A stretch of 64,000 nt of DNA from an uncultured Piscinibacter sp. (GTDB lineage: Bacteria > Pseudomonadota > Gammaproteobacteria > Burkholderiales > Burkholderiaceae_C), in assembly GCF_937952055.1 (NCBI RefSeq), contig NZ_CALFYO010000034.1, forward strand, positions 44,579 through 108,578. The letters run 5' to 3'. A program made the position numbers and the translations under genes. Of the stretch, positions 51,191-61,800 are shown piece after piece; the first letter of the stretch is position 1; each line of letters starts with the position of its first letter. The notes beneath the pieces are model-generated. The model searched no databases. It was not told the DNA's origin and saw nothing but the letters and a program-made list of their open reading frames with translations.

Positions 51191-53113
51191 TCAGGCCGGC
51201 AGCATGAAGCCGGCGAAGAAGTCGGCCAGCGACCGGTGCGCGTCCAGCGGCAGCACGTGGGCGATGTATTGGTCGGGACGCACCACCACCAGCGCACCGC
51301 GGCGGCGGTCGATGCCGCGCAGGTCGAAGATGTCCGGCCCGCTCTTCAGGTCGGGGCTGAACACCTTCTCGTAGTCGCGCAGGCCGAGTCGCCCCTTGCG
51401 TGGCAGCAACAGCGCCGGCATCGATTCGATCGCCAGCTCACGGTGGCCCTGCGGGAAGACGGCGCGCAGGTCGAACACCGCGTCGACGTCCTGGCCCGCC
51501 CGCGTGAAGCGGCGCAGCGGCGACTCGCTCGACTCCTCCAGGAAGCGGCACAGGCCGCGCACGCCCGCGGCCGGGTCCGCGTGATCGTTGGCGCCGGCGA
51601 AGGCATACAGGCGCCAGCGGCCGTCGGCCTTGCCGACATGGCCGAGCTGCATCGGCCGCGCGTCGGCGATGCGCAGCACCGGCGCCGAGTGGAAGCGCGT
51701 GCCGATCACGAAGCCGGTGGCCAGGTGCTGGTGCGTCGCCTCACCGCAGATGATCGACGGTCGGTAGTGCGTGCCCATGCCGGCCGTGAAGCGGCCGTGG
51801 CGCTCGAAGTACTGCTGGAACGCCTTCGGGTCGACGCCCTCGGCGTTGCCGCCGGCGCCTTGCCTGGCCCGGTCGCTGAACATCTTCGCCCACTCGCGGT
51901 CGAAGTCGATCAGCTCCTGCGCCGCCGGCTGGCGCTCGGCCGAGTAGGTGTGCAGCAGCTGCGGCGTGCACTGCCCGCGCAGCACCGCGGCGAGCTTCCA
52001 ACCGAGGTTGAAGGTGTCCTGCATCGAGAAGTTCATGCCCTGCCCGGCCTTCGGGCTGTGGGTGTGGCAGGCGTCGCCGGCGATGAAGACGCGCGGCTGC
52101 TGCGTGGCGAGGCCCCCGGCCGGCACGTCGTCGTACTGGTCGCAGATGCGCTGGCCGATCTCGTAGACCGACCACCAGGGCACCTCCTTCACCTCCAGCG
52201 TGTAGGGCGCGAGGATGCGCTGCGCGGCGCCGACGAGCTGCTCGAGCGTGATGTGGCGGCTGGCCACACGCTCTTCCTCGCCGAGCTTGTCCATCTCGAC
52301 GTACAGGCGCACCAGGTAGCCGCCCTCGCGCGGAATCACCAGCAGGTTGCCGTGCGCCGACTGCACCGCCGACTTGTAGCGGATGTCCGGGAAGTCGGTC
52401 ACCGCCAGCACGTCCATCACGCCCCAGGCGTGGTTGGCCGAGTCGCCCACCAGCTGCCGGCCGATGGACCTGCGCACCTGGCTGCGCGCGCCGTCGCAGC
52501 CGACCACGTAACGCGCGCGCACCGTCTCGGCCTGGCCCGCATGGGCGGCATCGGTGCGCTCCAACCGCACGGTCACCGGGTGGTCGGCAGCGGCGCGCTC
52601 GACCGACACGTCGAGCACCCGGCGCGCATAGTGCGGCTCGAGCCGGCTCGGCGACCGGCGCATCGTCTCGAGGTAGAAGTCGTGCACCCGCGCCTGGTTC
52701 AGCACCACGTGCGGGAATTCCGACAGGCCGTCTTCGGTGTCCTGCACGCGGCCGTGGCGCACGATGCGGCCGGGTTGCTGCTCGTCGGGCCTCCAGAAGG
52801 TCACCTCGTTGATCCAGCAGGCCTCCTTCACCACCCGCTCGGCGAAGTCGAAGGCCTCGAACATCTCCATCGTGCGGCAGGCAATGCCGTCGGCCTGGCC
52901 GAGTTGCAGCGGACCGTCCTTCTGCTCGACGATGCAGGTGCGGATGTCGGGGAAGGCAGCGAGCTGCGCCGCCAGCGTGAGGCCCGCAGGGCCGCAGCCG
53001 ACGATCAGCACGTCGACCTGCGACGGCGCGGCGTCCTGGTGCGGCGCCGCCCGGGGAGACGCGTCGAAGACGTGGGGATCGCCGGGCCTGAAGCCGTTCA
53101 GGTGGAACTGCAT
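51191..53113 (-). CDS. mobA: 3-hydroxybenzoate 4-monooxygenase
   Basis: 640 residues, against 639 for MobA of Comamonas testosteroni, with near-identical opening MQFHLNGFRPGDP. It is an FAD-dependent phenol hydroxylase-type enzyme that turns 3-hydroxybenzoate into protocatechuate. Motifs are the FAD site IVGCGPAGLTLAA, the GCDG element, FIAGDACHTHSPKAGQGMN, and the C-terminal thioredoxin-like domain (about 430-640). The ATG at 53113 was chosen by this homology over an upstream in-frame Met. It complements PobA: both deliver protocatechuate. A LysR gene lies 85 bp upstream on the same strand. Confidence 0.93.
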   Translation of the reverse strand: MQFHLNGFRPGDPHVFDASPRAAPHQDAAPSQVDVLIVGCGPAGLTLAAQLAAFPDIRTCIVEQKDGPLQLGQADGIACRTMEMFEAFDFAERVVKEACWINEVTFWRPDEQQPGRIVRHGRVQDTEDGLSEFPHVVLNQARVHDFYLETMRRSPSRLEPHYARRVLDVSVERAAADHPVTVRLERTDAAHAGQAETVRARYVVGCDGARSQVRRSIGRQLVGDSANHAWGVMDVLAVTDFPDIRYKSAVQSAHGNLLVIPREGGYLVRLYVEMDKLGEEERVASRHITLEQLVGAAQRILAPYTLEVKEVPWWSVYEIGQRICDQYDDVPAGGLATQQPRVFIAGDACHTHSPKAGQGMNFSMQDTFNLGWKLAAVLRGQCTPQLLHTYSAERQPAAQELIDFDREWAKMFSDRARQGAGGNAEGVDPKAFQQYFERHGRFTAGMGTHYRPSIICGEATHQHLATGFVIGTRFHSAPVLRIADARPMQLGHVGKADGRWRLYAFAGANDHADPAAGVRGLCRFLEESSESPLRRFTRAGQDVDAVFDLRAVFPQGHRELAIESMPALLLPRKGRLGLRDYEKVFSPDLKSGPDIFDLRGIDRRRGALVVVRPDQYIAHVLPLDAHRSLADFFAGFMLPA

Positions 53114-53198
53114 CGCGCGTGCTCTGTGGGTTGCGGAGACCAGAGTGTGACGCGGCGCGCGTTCCTGCCGAGAGGAACGCCGGGCCACGGTCGTCGCA

Positions 53199-54140
53199 CT
53201 AGCTGGCTCGACGGCGTCGCAGGGCCCCCGCGGCACGTCGGGTGCCGCCGCGTGCAGGCTCGGGCCGACGTGCCATCACCCAGTCGTAGAAGCCTTGCGC
53301 CGCGACGGACATCCCTCGGTCGCGCCGCCGCACGAGGTAGATGCGGCGCGTCAATCCGGGCCAGCGGAGCGGCCGCGTCACGAGATCAGGCGCGCGAAAC
53401 TGGTAGAGCGTCAGCGCCGGGACGACACTGATGCCCAGGCCGGCACGCACCATGCCGGCGACGGTGGCGAGCTGGTCGACCTCGAGCACCGCGGGCAGCC
53501 GCTGAGGGTGCGTGGCCGCGTCGATGTACTGGCGCACGCTCGATGTGCGCGAGAGATGGATGAAGGGCCAGGGCGCCAGGTCGCGCGGGCGCGGGTCGCG
53601 CTGCGTCGCCAGCGCGTGTGTCGCCGGGCAGACGAGGTGGAAGTCGTCGCTGCAGAACAGCTCCGCGCGCAGCTCGGGGGTTTCGGCGCGCGTCGCGGCG
53701 AGCGCGAAGTCGGCGCGGCCGCTGCGCACGAGTTCGATGCAGGGCTCGGAGAGCACGTCGGCCACCTCGAGCTCGATGCCGGGGTACTCGGCATGGAAGG
53801 CGGCCAGCACCCGCGGCAGCCAATCGGCTGCCAGCGAAGGCAGCAGCGCGATCGACACGCGGCCGCGCTCGCGGGCGGCGCGCTCGCGCATGCCTGACAG
53901 CGCAGCTTCGAACTCCGCCAGCACGCGTCGCGCCGAGCGGTCGAACTCATCGCCCTCGGGGCTCAGTTCGACATGGCGCGTGCTGCGCTCGAACAGGCGC
54001 ACGCCCAGCGACTCCTCGAGCTGGCGGATCAACGCGCTGAAGGCCGGCTGCGAGAGGTGACAGGCCGCCGCCGCGCGCGTGAAGTTGCGCTCGGCAGCCA
54101 GTGCCATGAAGGCGCGCAGTTGGCGTGTGGAGATATTCAT
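53199..54140 (-). CDS. LysR family transcriptional regulator
   Basis: 313 residues. The winged HTH is at about 1-60 (LRAFMALAAERNFTRAAAACHLSQPAFSALIRQLEESLG), with the LysR substrate-binding fold from about 90 to 300. The C-terminal tail is unusually Arg-rich (TRRAAGALRRRRAS). It is divergent from the AtuA-Bug operon and upstream of mobA, so it may control either or both. The first bases of its coding sequence form one arm of an inverted repeat in the divergent spacer. Confidence 0.87.
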   Translation of the reverse strand: MNISTRQLRAFMALAAERNFTRAAAACHLSQPAFSALIRQLEESLGVRLFERSTRHVELSPEGDEFDRSARRVLAEFEAALSGMRERAARERGRVSIALLPSLAADWLPRVLAAFHAEYPGIELEVADVLSEPCIELVRSGRADFALAATRAETPELRAELFCSDDFHLVCPATHALATQRDPRPRDLAPWPFIHLSRTSSVRQYIDAATHPQRLPAVLEVDQLATVAGMVRAGLGISVVPALTLYQFRAPDLVTRPLRWPGLTRRIYLVRRRDRGMSVAAQGFYDWVMARRPEPARGGTRRAAGALRRRRAS

Positions 54141-54183
54141 CTGTGAAGCAGATCAATCGATCGCGAGTTTCGATTTCACAGAT
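54139..54183. promoter_or_regulatory. Inverted repeats in the LysR/AtuA divergent spacer
   Basis: ATCTGTGAA (54139-54147) is matched exactly in reverse by TTCACAGAT (54175-54183). Inside lies a second repeat AATCGA-N9-TCGATT (54155-54175). The left outer arm overlaps the LysR start codon. The arrangement fits a LysR recognition and activation site pair for the divergent operon at 54258. Confidence 0.5.
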
Positions 54184-54257
54184 TAGCGCGGCCTGCCTAG
54201 AGTCGCCCCCGAACAAGCACCGAGTCGCCGCCGGACACGCGGCGACCGCAGGAGACG

Positions 54258-55604
54258 ATGACTCAACCCCTATTGCGCATCGGCTGCGCAGCCGGCTTCT
54301 CCGGCGACCGCACCGACGCCGCCGGCCCGGTCGTGGACGCGCTGGTCGCCAGCGGCGGCGCGGCTGTGCTGATCTTCGAGACGCTCGCGGAACGCACGCT
54401 GGCCCTCGCCCAGCTCGCGCGCCGCCAGGATCCGACGCTCGGCTACGAGCCGCTGCTCGACGAACTGCTGCGCCCGGTGCTGGCGCGCTGTCTGGGCGCC
54501 GGGGTACGCATCGTCAGCAACTTCGGCGCGGCCAACCCGGAGGGCGCCGCGCGCCGCATTCACGCACTGGCGCGCGAACTCGGCCTGCGCCCACCCCGTG
54601 TCGCCGTCGTCGTCGGCGACGATCTCGGCGGCGGGGCGCAGCGAGCGCTCTGGCAACACGCAGCCGAAGGCCTGAACGTCGTGTCGGCCAATGCCTACCT
54701 CGGTGCCGGCTCGATTGCCGACGCGCTGCTCGACGGCGCGGACATCGTGGTGTGCGGCCGCGTCGCCGATCCCTCGCTGGCCGTCGGCCCGGCGCTGGCC
54801 CACTTCGGCTGGCGCCGCGACGACTGGGACCGCATCGCCCGCGCGACCATGGCCGGCCACCTGCTCGAGTGCGGCGCACAGGTCAGCGGCGGCTATTACG
54901 CCGACCCGGGGCTGAAGGACGTGCCCGACCTGGCGCATCTGGGCTACCCGATCGCGGAGATCGATGCCGAGGGGCACTGCACCATCACCAAGCCCGCGGG
55001 CACGGGCGGTCGCATCGACGAGCACACCGTCAAGGAGCAGTTGCTCTACGAGGTGCATGATCCCTGCGCCTACCTGACGCCCGACGTGGTGGCGGACGTC
55101 GGTGCGGCCGCGGTCACGCAGCAGGGCACGGATCGGGTTCGCCTCACGGGGGTGCGCGGCCACCCGCGCCCCGAGGGCCTGAAGGTCAACATCTGCCACG
55201 AGACCGGCTGGCTCGCCGAGGGCGAGATCTCCTATGCCGGCGCACGCGCCGAGGCGCGCGCGCGCCTGGCCGCCGAGGTGCTGCGCGAGCGCTTGAAGGG
55301 CCTCGGCCCGTTGCGCGCCGACCTGATCGGCGTGGCCAGTGTGTTCGGCGACGACGGCGGCCGCTGGCTCGCCGCGCTGCCGGCCGGCGAGGCGCGCGAC
55401 GTGCGGCTGCGCGTCGCGCTCAGCCATGCCGACCGGGGCCGCGCCGAACGGCTGCTGCGCGAAGTGACCGCGCTCTACACCTGCGGCCCGGCCGGCGGGG
55501 GCGGCGTGCGCACGGCACTGCGCGCACGGCTCGGCACGGTGTCGTGCAGCGTGCCGCGCGCGCAGGTGCCGTCGTCGCACCGCTTCGTCGAGGCCTTGAC
55601 GTGA
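54258..55604 (+). CDS. AtuA family protein, large subunit (DUF1446)
   Basis: 448 residues with AGGAGA before the ATG. The DUF1446 signature is present: opening LRIGCAAGFSGDRTDAA, VRIVSNFGAANPEGAARRI, YLGAGSIADALLDGADIVVCGRVADPSLA, and GYYADPG. AtuA takes part in acyclic terpene (citronellol/geraniol) breakdown in Pseudomonas, but most family members stand in unrelated catabolic clusters and have no proven reaction. Its TGA overlaps the next ATG, which encodes the separate C-terminal domain. No other atu genes are present here. Confidence 0.83.
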   Translation: MTQPLLRIGCAAGFSGDRTDAAGPVVDALVASGGAAVLIFETLAERTLALAQLARRQDPTLGYEPLLDELLRPVLARCLGAGVRIVSNFGAANPEGAARRIHALARELGLRPPRVAVVVGDDLGGGAQRALWQHAAEGLNVVSANAYLGAGSIADALLDGADIVVCGRVADPSLAVGPALAHFGWRRDDWDRIARATMAGHLLECGAQVSGGYYADPGLKDVPDLAHLGYPIAEIDAEGHCTITKPAGTGGRIDEHTVKEQLLYEVHDPCAYLTPDVVADVGAAAVTQQGTDRVRLTGVRGHPRPEGLKVNICHETGWLAEGEISYAGARAEARARLAAEVLRERLKGLGPLRADLIGVASVFGDDGGRWLAALPAGEARDVRLRVALSHADRGRAERLLREVTALYTCGPAGGGGVRTALRARLGTVSCSVPRAQVPSSHRFVEALT

Positions 55605-55963
55605 TGGCCGCCGCCATCGTCGCGCCGCTGCACCGGCTCGCCCACGGCCGCACCGGCGACAAGGGCAACCGCTCGAACATCAGCGTGATCGCCTGGCATC
55701 CGGCGTTCTGGCCGCTGCTCGTGGCCCAGGTCACCGAAGAGGCGGTGGCGCGCCAGTTCGCGCATCGCCGTCCCGCGTCGGTGACGCGCTACCTGCTGCC
55801 ATCGCTGCAGGCCATGAACTTCGTCATCGACGACGTGCTCGACGGCGGCGTCAACGACTCCCTGAACCTCGACAGCCACGGCAAGGCGCTGTCGTTCCTG
55901 CTGCTCGACCTGCCCGTCGAGGTACCGCCCGACCTGGCACGGCACCTCGTCGGGCCGGACTGA
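55604..55963 (+). CDS. AtuA C-terminal domain protein, small subunit
   Basis: 119 residues from the ATG at 55604, sharing one base with the upstream stop (TGATG). It carries the AtuA ferredoxin-fold C-terminal domain with HGRTGDKGNRSNISVIAW, the strand-rich centre and LQAMNFVIDDVLDGGVNDSLNLDSHGKALS. In single-chain AtuA proteins this domain is fused to the large part; here it is a separate polypeptide, probably a complex partner. Confidence 0.83.
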   Translation: MAAAIVAPLHRLAHGRTGDKGNRSNISVIAWHPAFWPLLVAQVTEEAVARQFAHRRPASVTRYLLPSLQAMNFVIDDVLDGGVNDSLNLDSHGKALSFLLLDLPVEVPPDLARHLVGPD

Positions 55964-56007
55964 CGATTTCCACCGCCAACGACCCCATCACCCAGGAGAC
56001 ACACGCC

Positions 56008-56988
56008 ATGACCCCCAGCTTCTGCCTGCGACGACGCATCCTCTCGGCCGCGCTCGGCGCGGCCCTTGCCCTGCCCGGCCTCGCCGCGGCGCAGGCCTAC
56101 CCGGCCAAGCCCATCAACTTCGTCGTGCCTTTCGCGGCCGGCAGCGCCACCGACCAGCTCGCACGCGCGCTCGGCCAGTCGCTCACCGAGCAGACCAAGC
56201 AGCCCGTGGTGGTCGACAACAAGGCGGGCGCGAGCGGCATGCTGGCGGCGCAGCAGGCGGCGCGCGCGCCGGCGGACGGCTACACCGTGCTGATCACCAC
56301 CAACACCACGCACGCCGCCAACGAGCATCTCTACAAGAAGCTGCCGTACGACCCAGTGAAGGACTTCGCCCCCGTGACCGGCCTCGGCAAGGGCGGGCAG
56401 GTGCTGGTCGTCAATGCAGCTTCGCCGTACAAGAGCGTCGCCGAGCTGCTCGCCGCGGCACGCCAGTCGCCGGGCAAGCTGAGCTTCGGCAGCGGCAGTT
56501 CCTCCAGCCGCGTGGCCGGCGAGATGCTCAAGCAGCTGGCGGGCGTCGACGTCCTGCACGTGCCCTACAAGAGCAATCCGCTGGCCATCACCGACCTGCT
56601 CGGCGGCCAGATCGACCTGATGATCACCGACACCTCGACCGGCGTGCCGCAGGTCAAGGCCGGCAAGCTGCGCGCGCTCGGCTTCTCGACGCAGACGCGC
56701 AGCCCGCAGCTGCCCGACGTGCCCACGATCGACGAAGCCGGCGTGAAAGGCTACGACATGGGCTACTGGTTCGCCGCCTACGTGCCGGCAGGCACGCCCG
56801 CGCCGGTGGTCACGAAGCTCAACGAGCTGCTCGGCGCGGCCGTGAGGAGCGCCTCGGCCAAGGCCTTCTTCGAGAACGGCGGCGTGGCCGGGTGGTCCAC
56901 CACGCCGGAGGAACTCACAAAGTTCCAGGCCGCCGAGACGACCAAGTGGGGCAAGGTCATCAAGGCGGCCGGCATCGAGCCGGAGTGA
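56008..56988 (+). CDS. Bug-type extracytoplasmic solute receptor (TctC family)
   Basis: 326 residues. A signal peptide ends near LAAAQA, and the mature start YPAKPINFVVPFAAGSATDQLAR is the Bug family hallmark. Further family blocks are VVVDNKAGASGMLAAQ, YDPVKDFAPVT and GYDMGYWFAAYVPAGTP. Bug receptors are greatly expanded in Burkholderiales and usually occur as orphans without TctAB permeases, as here. It is 44 bp after the AtuA small subunit, so it probably binds the acid handled by AtuA. The 292 bases after it show no gene. Confidence 0.88.
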   Translation: MTPSFCLRRRILSAALGAALALPGLAAAQAYPAKPINFVVPFAAGSATDQLARALGQSLTEQTKQPVVVDNKAGASGMLAAQQAARAPADGYTVLITTNTTHAANEHLYKKLPYDPVKDFAPVTGLGKGGQVLVVNAASPYKSVAELLAAARQSPGKLSFGSGSSSSRVAGEMLKQLAGVDVLHVPYKSNPLAITDLLGGQIDLMITDTSTGVPQVKAGKLRALGFSTQTRSPQLPDVPTIDEAGVKGYDMGYWFAAYVPAGTPAPVVTKLNELLGAAVRSASAKAFFENGGVAGWSTTPEELTKFQAAETTKWGKVIKAAGIEPE

Positions 56989-57280
56989 ACCCGGCCAGGT
57001 GCCGCCACGCCTTCTTGAACCGAGCTGCCGCCGGTCCCGCGCGGCCGGCGCAGGTGCAGGCATGCCCGACTCGTTCGAGGGCTCCGGGGTGAGCATGGGG
57101 CCCTGGGGCCACCGGCCGGAGCGCCCTCCTCAAGTCAGCTCCGGTCGGATCGGAGGTCGACGAGTCCCTCAGCCGGTGCCCCCCTAGCGCCGCTCGCTGC
57201 CTTCCCTAGATCGTGCGATCCGCATCCGCGCAGACTGTGCTCCAGTGCGAGGACAGGAATGACGATGCGGAGGTGATGCC

Positions 57281-58843
57281 ATGGCCCGTCGTGCGAGGAG
57301 CGTCATCGACCCCGGCCGGCGGCGCACGCTGGCCGCCGCTGCGATCGGAGCCGCCGGCCTCTGGCTGCCCTCGGTCGGCCGGGCCTCGGTGTGGGGCAGC
57401 ATCCCGGCCACCGCCGGCACCGTGTGGCCCACACCGCCCGACCTGCGCATCCTGGAGATCCATCTCTACGGCGGCCTGTCGCCGTGGGAGACCTTCTACG
57501 TCCGCGCGCCCGGCGCCGCCAATCGCTTCCGTGGCTTCGATGCCGAGGTCGCCGCGCTGCCCTTCGCGGGCTGCGACGCCGCCTTCACCGACCCGGCCCC
57601 CTCGCCCTTCGCCAACGATGCCAACGGCCGGCCTGTGCACCTCGGGCCGGCCACGCGGCCGCTGTGGAAGCCGGCCATCCTGAACAAGATGCGCGTCGTC
57701 GTGCTGGCGCACGAGTTCCAGCCGCACGAGGCCGCGATCCCGCTGACGATGACCGGCCAGCGCCTGGGCAACCCGAAGCTCGCGGGGCTCGGCGCGGCCA
57801 TCCAGCACCACTTCGTCTCGCGCGACATCGAGGCCGGCCCGCCGCCGCCGCGCCCCTACTCGTACGTGCTGTGGCCGGAGACCTTCAGCTTCCCCACCGA
57901 CAACCTGCAGGCCTCGGCCGCCATCGGCATGCACCCGGCCTACGCGCGGCCGCTGGTGCTGAAGGTGGGTGCCGGCCTGCCGGGCTTCCTGGGCTCGCTC
58001 ACGCGCAGCGGCATCCGCAGCGAGCGCGATGCGCTGCTGCGCCAGTACGTCGACCAGTACAGCGCCAGCCTGCGCCATGGCTCGATGCTCTCCAGCACGC
58101 CGGCGGGCCGCACGCGCTCGAAGGGCTTCGCCGCCTTCGAATCGAGCAGCGCGATGGTGTTCGGCGCGGCCTCGCTGCACGGCCTGCTCACCGCGCCGGG
58201 CTCGCCCGCCCCGCTGGCGCTGCCGAGCGACGCGGCCTGCCCCAGCGCCGGCACCTTCGAGAACATGCCGGGGCACGGCATCCGCCTGGCCGCCTACCTG
58301 CTTGCGCAGACCGGCGCCAACGCGCCGCGCTACGCCTGCGTGATCGACAAGGGCATGCAGACCGCCTCCGGCGGCGGCGCCTACGACACCCACGGCGGCC
58401 CGCACGCCAGCGTGACGACGGGCAACCTGTTCAACATCTGCAAGACGCTGCGCGAACTGGTCGACGCCGGCACGCTCGACCTGAGCAAGACGATGGTGGT
58501 GCTGACCACCGAGTTCGGCCGCACGCCGACGCGCGCGGGCAGCGGCCGCGATCACTGGCCGGAGGGCTTCTGCCAGGTGCTGATCGGCGGGCCGGTCACG
58601 CGCGGTGTGTCGGGCGCCCTGCTCGACAGCAACGCCTCCGGCGTGGCCGCGGGCGACGACGGCCGTGCCGACCCGGCGCACCACTTCAAGCCCGCCGACC
58701 TGCGCGCCGCGATCCTCACCGCGTGCGGGATCATGCCCTTCGAGAACGACGCCTACGCGGTGCCCGACATCAGCTTCTCGACCGCCGGCTCCAGCCACGG
58801 CGACCTGATGCGCGGCCTGAAGACCCAAGTGCTCGGCGCGTAG
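57281..58843 (+). CDS. DUF1501 family protein with Tat-type signal
   Basis: 520 residues with GGAGG before the ATG. The N-terminus has a twin-arginine segment RRRTLAAAAIGAAGLWLP followed by a small-residue cleavage region, so export in folded form is likely. The DUF1501 (sulfatase-related) pattern is seen in EIHLYGGLSPWETFYV, CVIDKGMQTASGGGAYDTHGG, and MVVLTTEFGRTPTRAGSGRDHWPEGF. The last motif keeps putative metal residues of the alkaline-phosphatase/sulfatase fold. It is read with the large haem lipoprotein 16 bp downstream, which it probably accompanies in the envelope. Substrate unknown. Confidence 0.82.
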   Translation: MARRARSVIDPGRRRTLAAAAIGAAGLWLPSVGRASVWGSIPATAGTVWPTPPDLRILEIHLYGGLSPWETFYVRAPGAANRFRGFDAEVAALPFAGCDAAFTDPAPSPFANDANGRPVHLGPATRPLWKPAILNKMRVVVLAHEFQPHEAAIPLTMTGQRLGNPKLAGLGAAIQHHFVSRDIEAGPPPPRPYSYVLWPETFSFPTDNLQASAAIGMHPAYARPLVLKVGAGLPGFLGSLTRSGIRSERDALLRQYVDQYSASLRHGSMLSSTPAGRTRSKGFAAFESSSAMVFGAASLHGLLTAPGSPAPLALPSDAACPSAGTFENMPGHGIRLAAYLLAQTGANAPRYACVIDKGMQTASGGGAYDTHGGPHASVTTGNLFNICKTLRELVDAGTLDLSKTMVVLTTEFGRTPTRAGSGRDHWPEGFCQVLIGGPVTRGVSGALLDSNASGVAAGDDGRADPAHHFKPADLRAAILTACGIMPFENDAYAVPDISFSTAGSSHGDLMRGLKTQVLGA

Positions 58844-58859
58844 CCCAGGGAGCCGCACC

Positions 58860-61800
58860 ATGAAGACACCGTCCATCCGCGTTCTGCGCTGGTTCGCGCT
58901 GCTGCTCGTGGCCCTGGTGGGCGGCTGCAGCCCGAGCTGCTCCCTGTTCACCACCATCCCCTCCGACGACGCCGGTGACGCCTCGTTCGTGCGCCAGGCG
59001 GTGCCCAAGCTGCTCGGCCGCAAGGTGCGCGGCACCGAAGAGACCCGCCTGCTGGTGGACGTGATCGCCGCCACGCCCAACGGCCGCGGCCGCGAGGAAC
59101 TGCTGGGCGCACTGATGCAGGACGCCGAGTTCAGCACCCACTGGCAGGAGAACCTGGTGGACATGCTGCGCGTCAACCGCAGCGGCCACAAGGCGCAGAC
59201 CAGCTGCTACGGCGCGCCGCTGCGCGCGAGCAGCGATGCCGCGCTGGCCGACTTCCTGCTGGCGCGCCGGGCCGATCTGTCCGGCTTTGGCGGCACACCG
59301 CCGGCGGCCTTCAACATGAGCGACGTGCTCGCCTCCTCGTTCGCCACCGACAACGTGTTTGCGGCCTACTCGGCGCACCTCTTCGCGATGCAGAGCAAAC
59401 CGCTGCAGGGCGCCGAGGCCAACGAGGAGAACCAGCGCACCGACATGGCGGAGACCTTCATGCACGCCTACCTGCACCGCAAGAGCGAGTGCATGCAGTG
59501 CCACAACAGTTCGTTCTCCACCACCGGGCCGCAGACCTACTGGAAGCGCGCGTGGCCCGTGTTCGGCAAGTTCGAGAAGGCGGTGTTCGCCAACGAACAG
59601 GGTGGCGACCCGGGCCAGATCTCGTCGCTGTTCCGCACCGGCGCGTCGGGCGGCGTCTTCGACGACCCGAGCAGCGCGCCGCCGCGCACGCCCTGGAGCT
59701 CGCTGACCAACTGCGGCTCGTTCCGCAGCGCGGCCGCCTCGGTCGACACGCACGGACCGGCGCCTCACCTGACGCAGCCGCTGCCCGTGGGCAGCTCGAT
59801 CTGGACGGTGCAGAGCCTGCTCGACGAGGGCCGGCGCAGCCTGGCGCTGAATGGCCTGGTGCGCCACAAGCCCGCGGCCTGCAGCGCCTGCGGCACGCCC
59901 GCCTGCGCTGGCGGGGTCGGCCCGGCGCCGCTGCCCGAGCCGGCCACGGGCGACGTGAAGACGCTGCTGACCAGCAAGGGCTGCACGGAGTGCCACGGCG
60001 GTGCGAGCCCGGCCGGCGGCTTGAACCTGGCCGCCGCCAACTGGACCGACAACCTGCTCGACCAGCCCAGCCAGCGCGACGCGACCGTGCTGCGCGTGGC
60101 ACGCGGGAACGCCGCGGCCAGCATGCTCTCGCGCAAGGTGCGCGGCACGGCCGGCTCGGGCACGCGCATGCCGCCGGGCGGGCCCTACCTCAGCGCCGCC
60201 GAGATGACGCAGATCGACAACTGGATCGCCAGCCTGCCGCCCGCCGGCGCGCCCATGGCCTGCGCCGCGTGCACGACCGACGTGTGCACCGCAACCCCCA
60301 GCGAAGTCGACGGCCCGCCGGCGCTGGCCTTCCTGCTGGCGATGAACATCACCGACCAGGTCTGGACCGAGACCATGGGTGCGCCGCTGACCATTGCCAA
60401 CTACTTCCCGCGCACGCAGTCGCAATCGAACGTGCTCTGGTATCTCTCCGAGTACACGCTGGTGCCGAACGACTGGTCGCTGCGCTCGCTGCTCCAGCGC
60501 ATCATGCTGAGCGACTACTTCAACCGCAAGTCACCCCAGAGCACGGGCGCCGCCTCGCCCTACGACGAGCCGCTGGTGCTCGACCCCTGGGCCGAGATCG
60601 ACCCACGCTTCCCGCCGGTGGCGCAGCCGGGCTGGACGGCCGCCTCGATGGCTGCACCGGTGCCCGACCCCGTCTACAGCGCGGCCGCGCAGCCGGCCAA
60701 CCACAAGAACTCGATGGCCGAGGGCATCCATCGCTACAGCGCACGCTCGCTCACCTACTCGATGCACGCCGCGCTCGGCTGGCCGGCGCCCAAGCGCTTC
60801 GCCGACGCGAGCTACCCGGGCTCGGAGCTGACCAAGTCGATCGGCCAGTTCGTGCGCGATGCCGAGCCGGGCTTCCGCGACACCGACTTCCAGGGCCTGC
60901 TGACCTGGGAGGCGCAGCACAAGACCTGTACCAAGCCGGTGGCCGGGGCCGACTGGATCAACCGCTTGGTCGACGCGGTGGGCCCCTTCAACGCCGCCAA
61001 CCCGGGCGCGCCGATCCGGATGCGCGACGCGGTGCTGACGATGAAGGACTGGTTCATCAACGACCCGCAGATCCGCGTCGACGCGCTGCCACACGACGGC
61101 GGGCTGCTCGAGAAGGCCCTGCTCAACGACTTCTTCGGCGTGCCCGATCTCGACACCGCGCTGGCCGACGTCTCCAGCCCTGCCGCGCGCAACACGCTCG
61201 AGGGCCAGCTGCGTGAGTACTGCGGTGTGCTCGTGCAATCGCCGCAGTACTGGCTGGCAGGCATCGCCGCGGCCGGCAGCCTCGGGCCGGCGCCACGCCT
61301 GCGCGTGTGCAACGGCACGCCCTGCACCTACCAGGAGATGTGCCAGCAGCTCGCCGGCGGCATGACACGCGCGGGCTCGGCACTGCAGCTGAACTGCTCG
61401 GCCGGCAGCGTGACCGTGACCGAGCGGCCGCAGCTGCGGCCCTGGCGCGACTGGCAGCAGCTCTGCACGGGTGGCCGCTGCGGCTTCTGGCGATTGCCGA
61501 TCGCGCTCGATGCCTGCCTGCGCCAGGGCGATCCGCAGGCATGTCTGCCGCGTCAGCCGCCACGCTTCGACATCGGCTGCCAGCGCATCGATTGCGGTGG
61601 CGGCCCGCTGCCGCCGCTGGATCGCACCGGCCGCTTCGCCCCGGCGCTGCTGCTCGGCTGGTTCGAAGGCGCGAAGGTCGACGCGGCCCGCGGTGTGCGC
61701 GTGCTCGGCGAGCCCGGCAGCAAGTCGCCGCCTAGGCCGCTCGAGCGCGGGCAGACCCTGGCGGTGGGCGACCTGATCGAGATCCCGCGCGGGGCGACGC

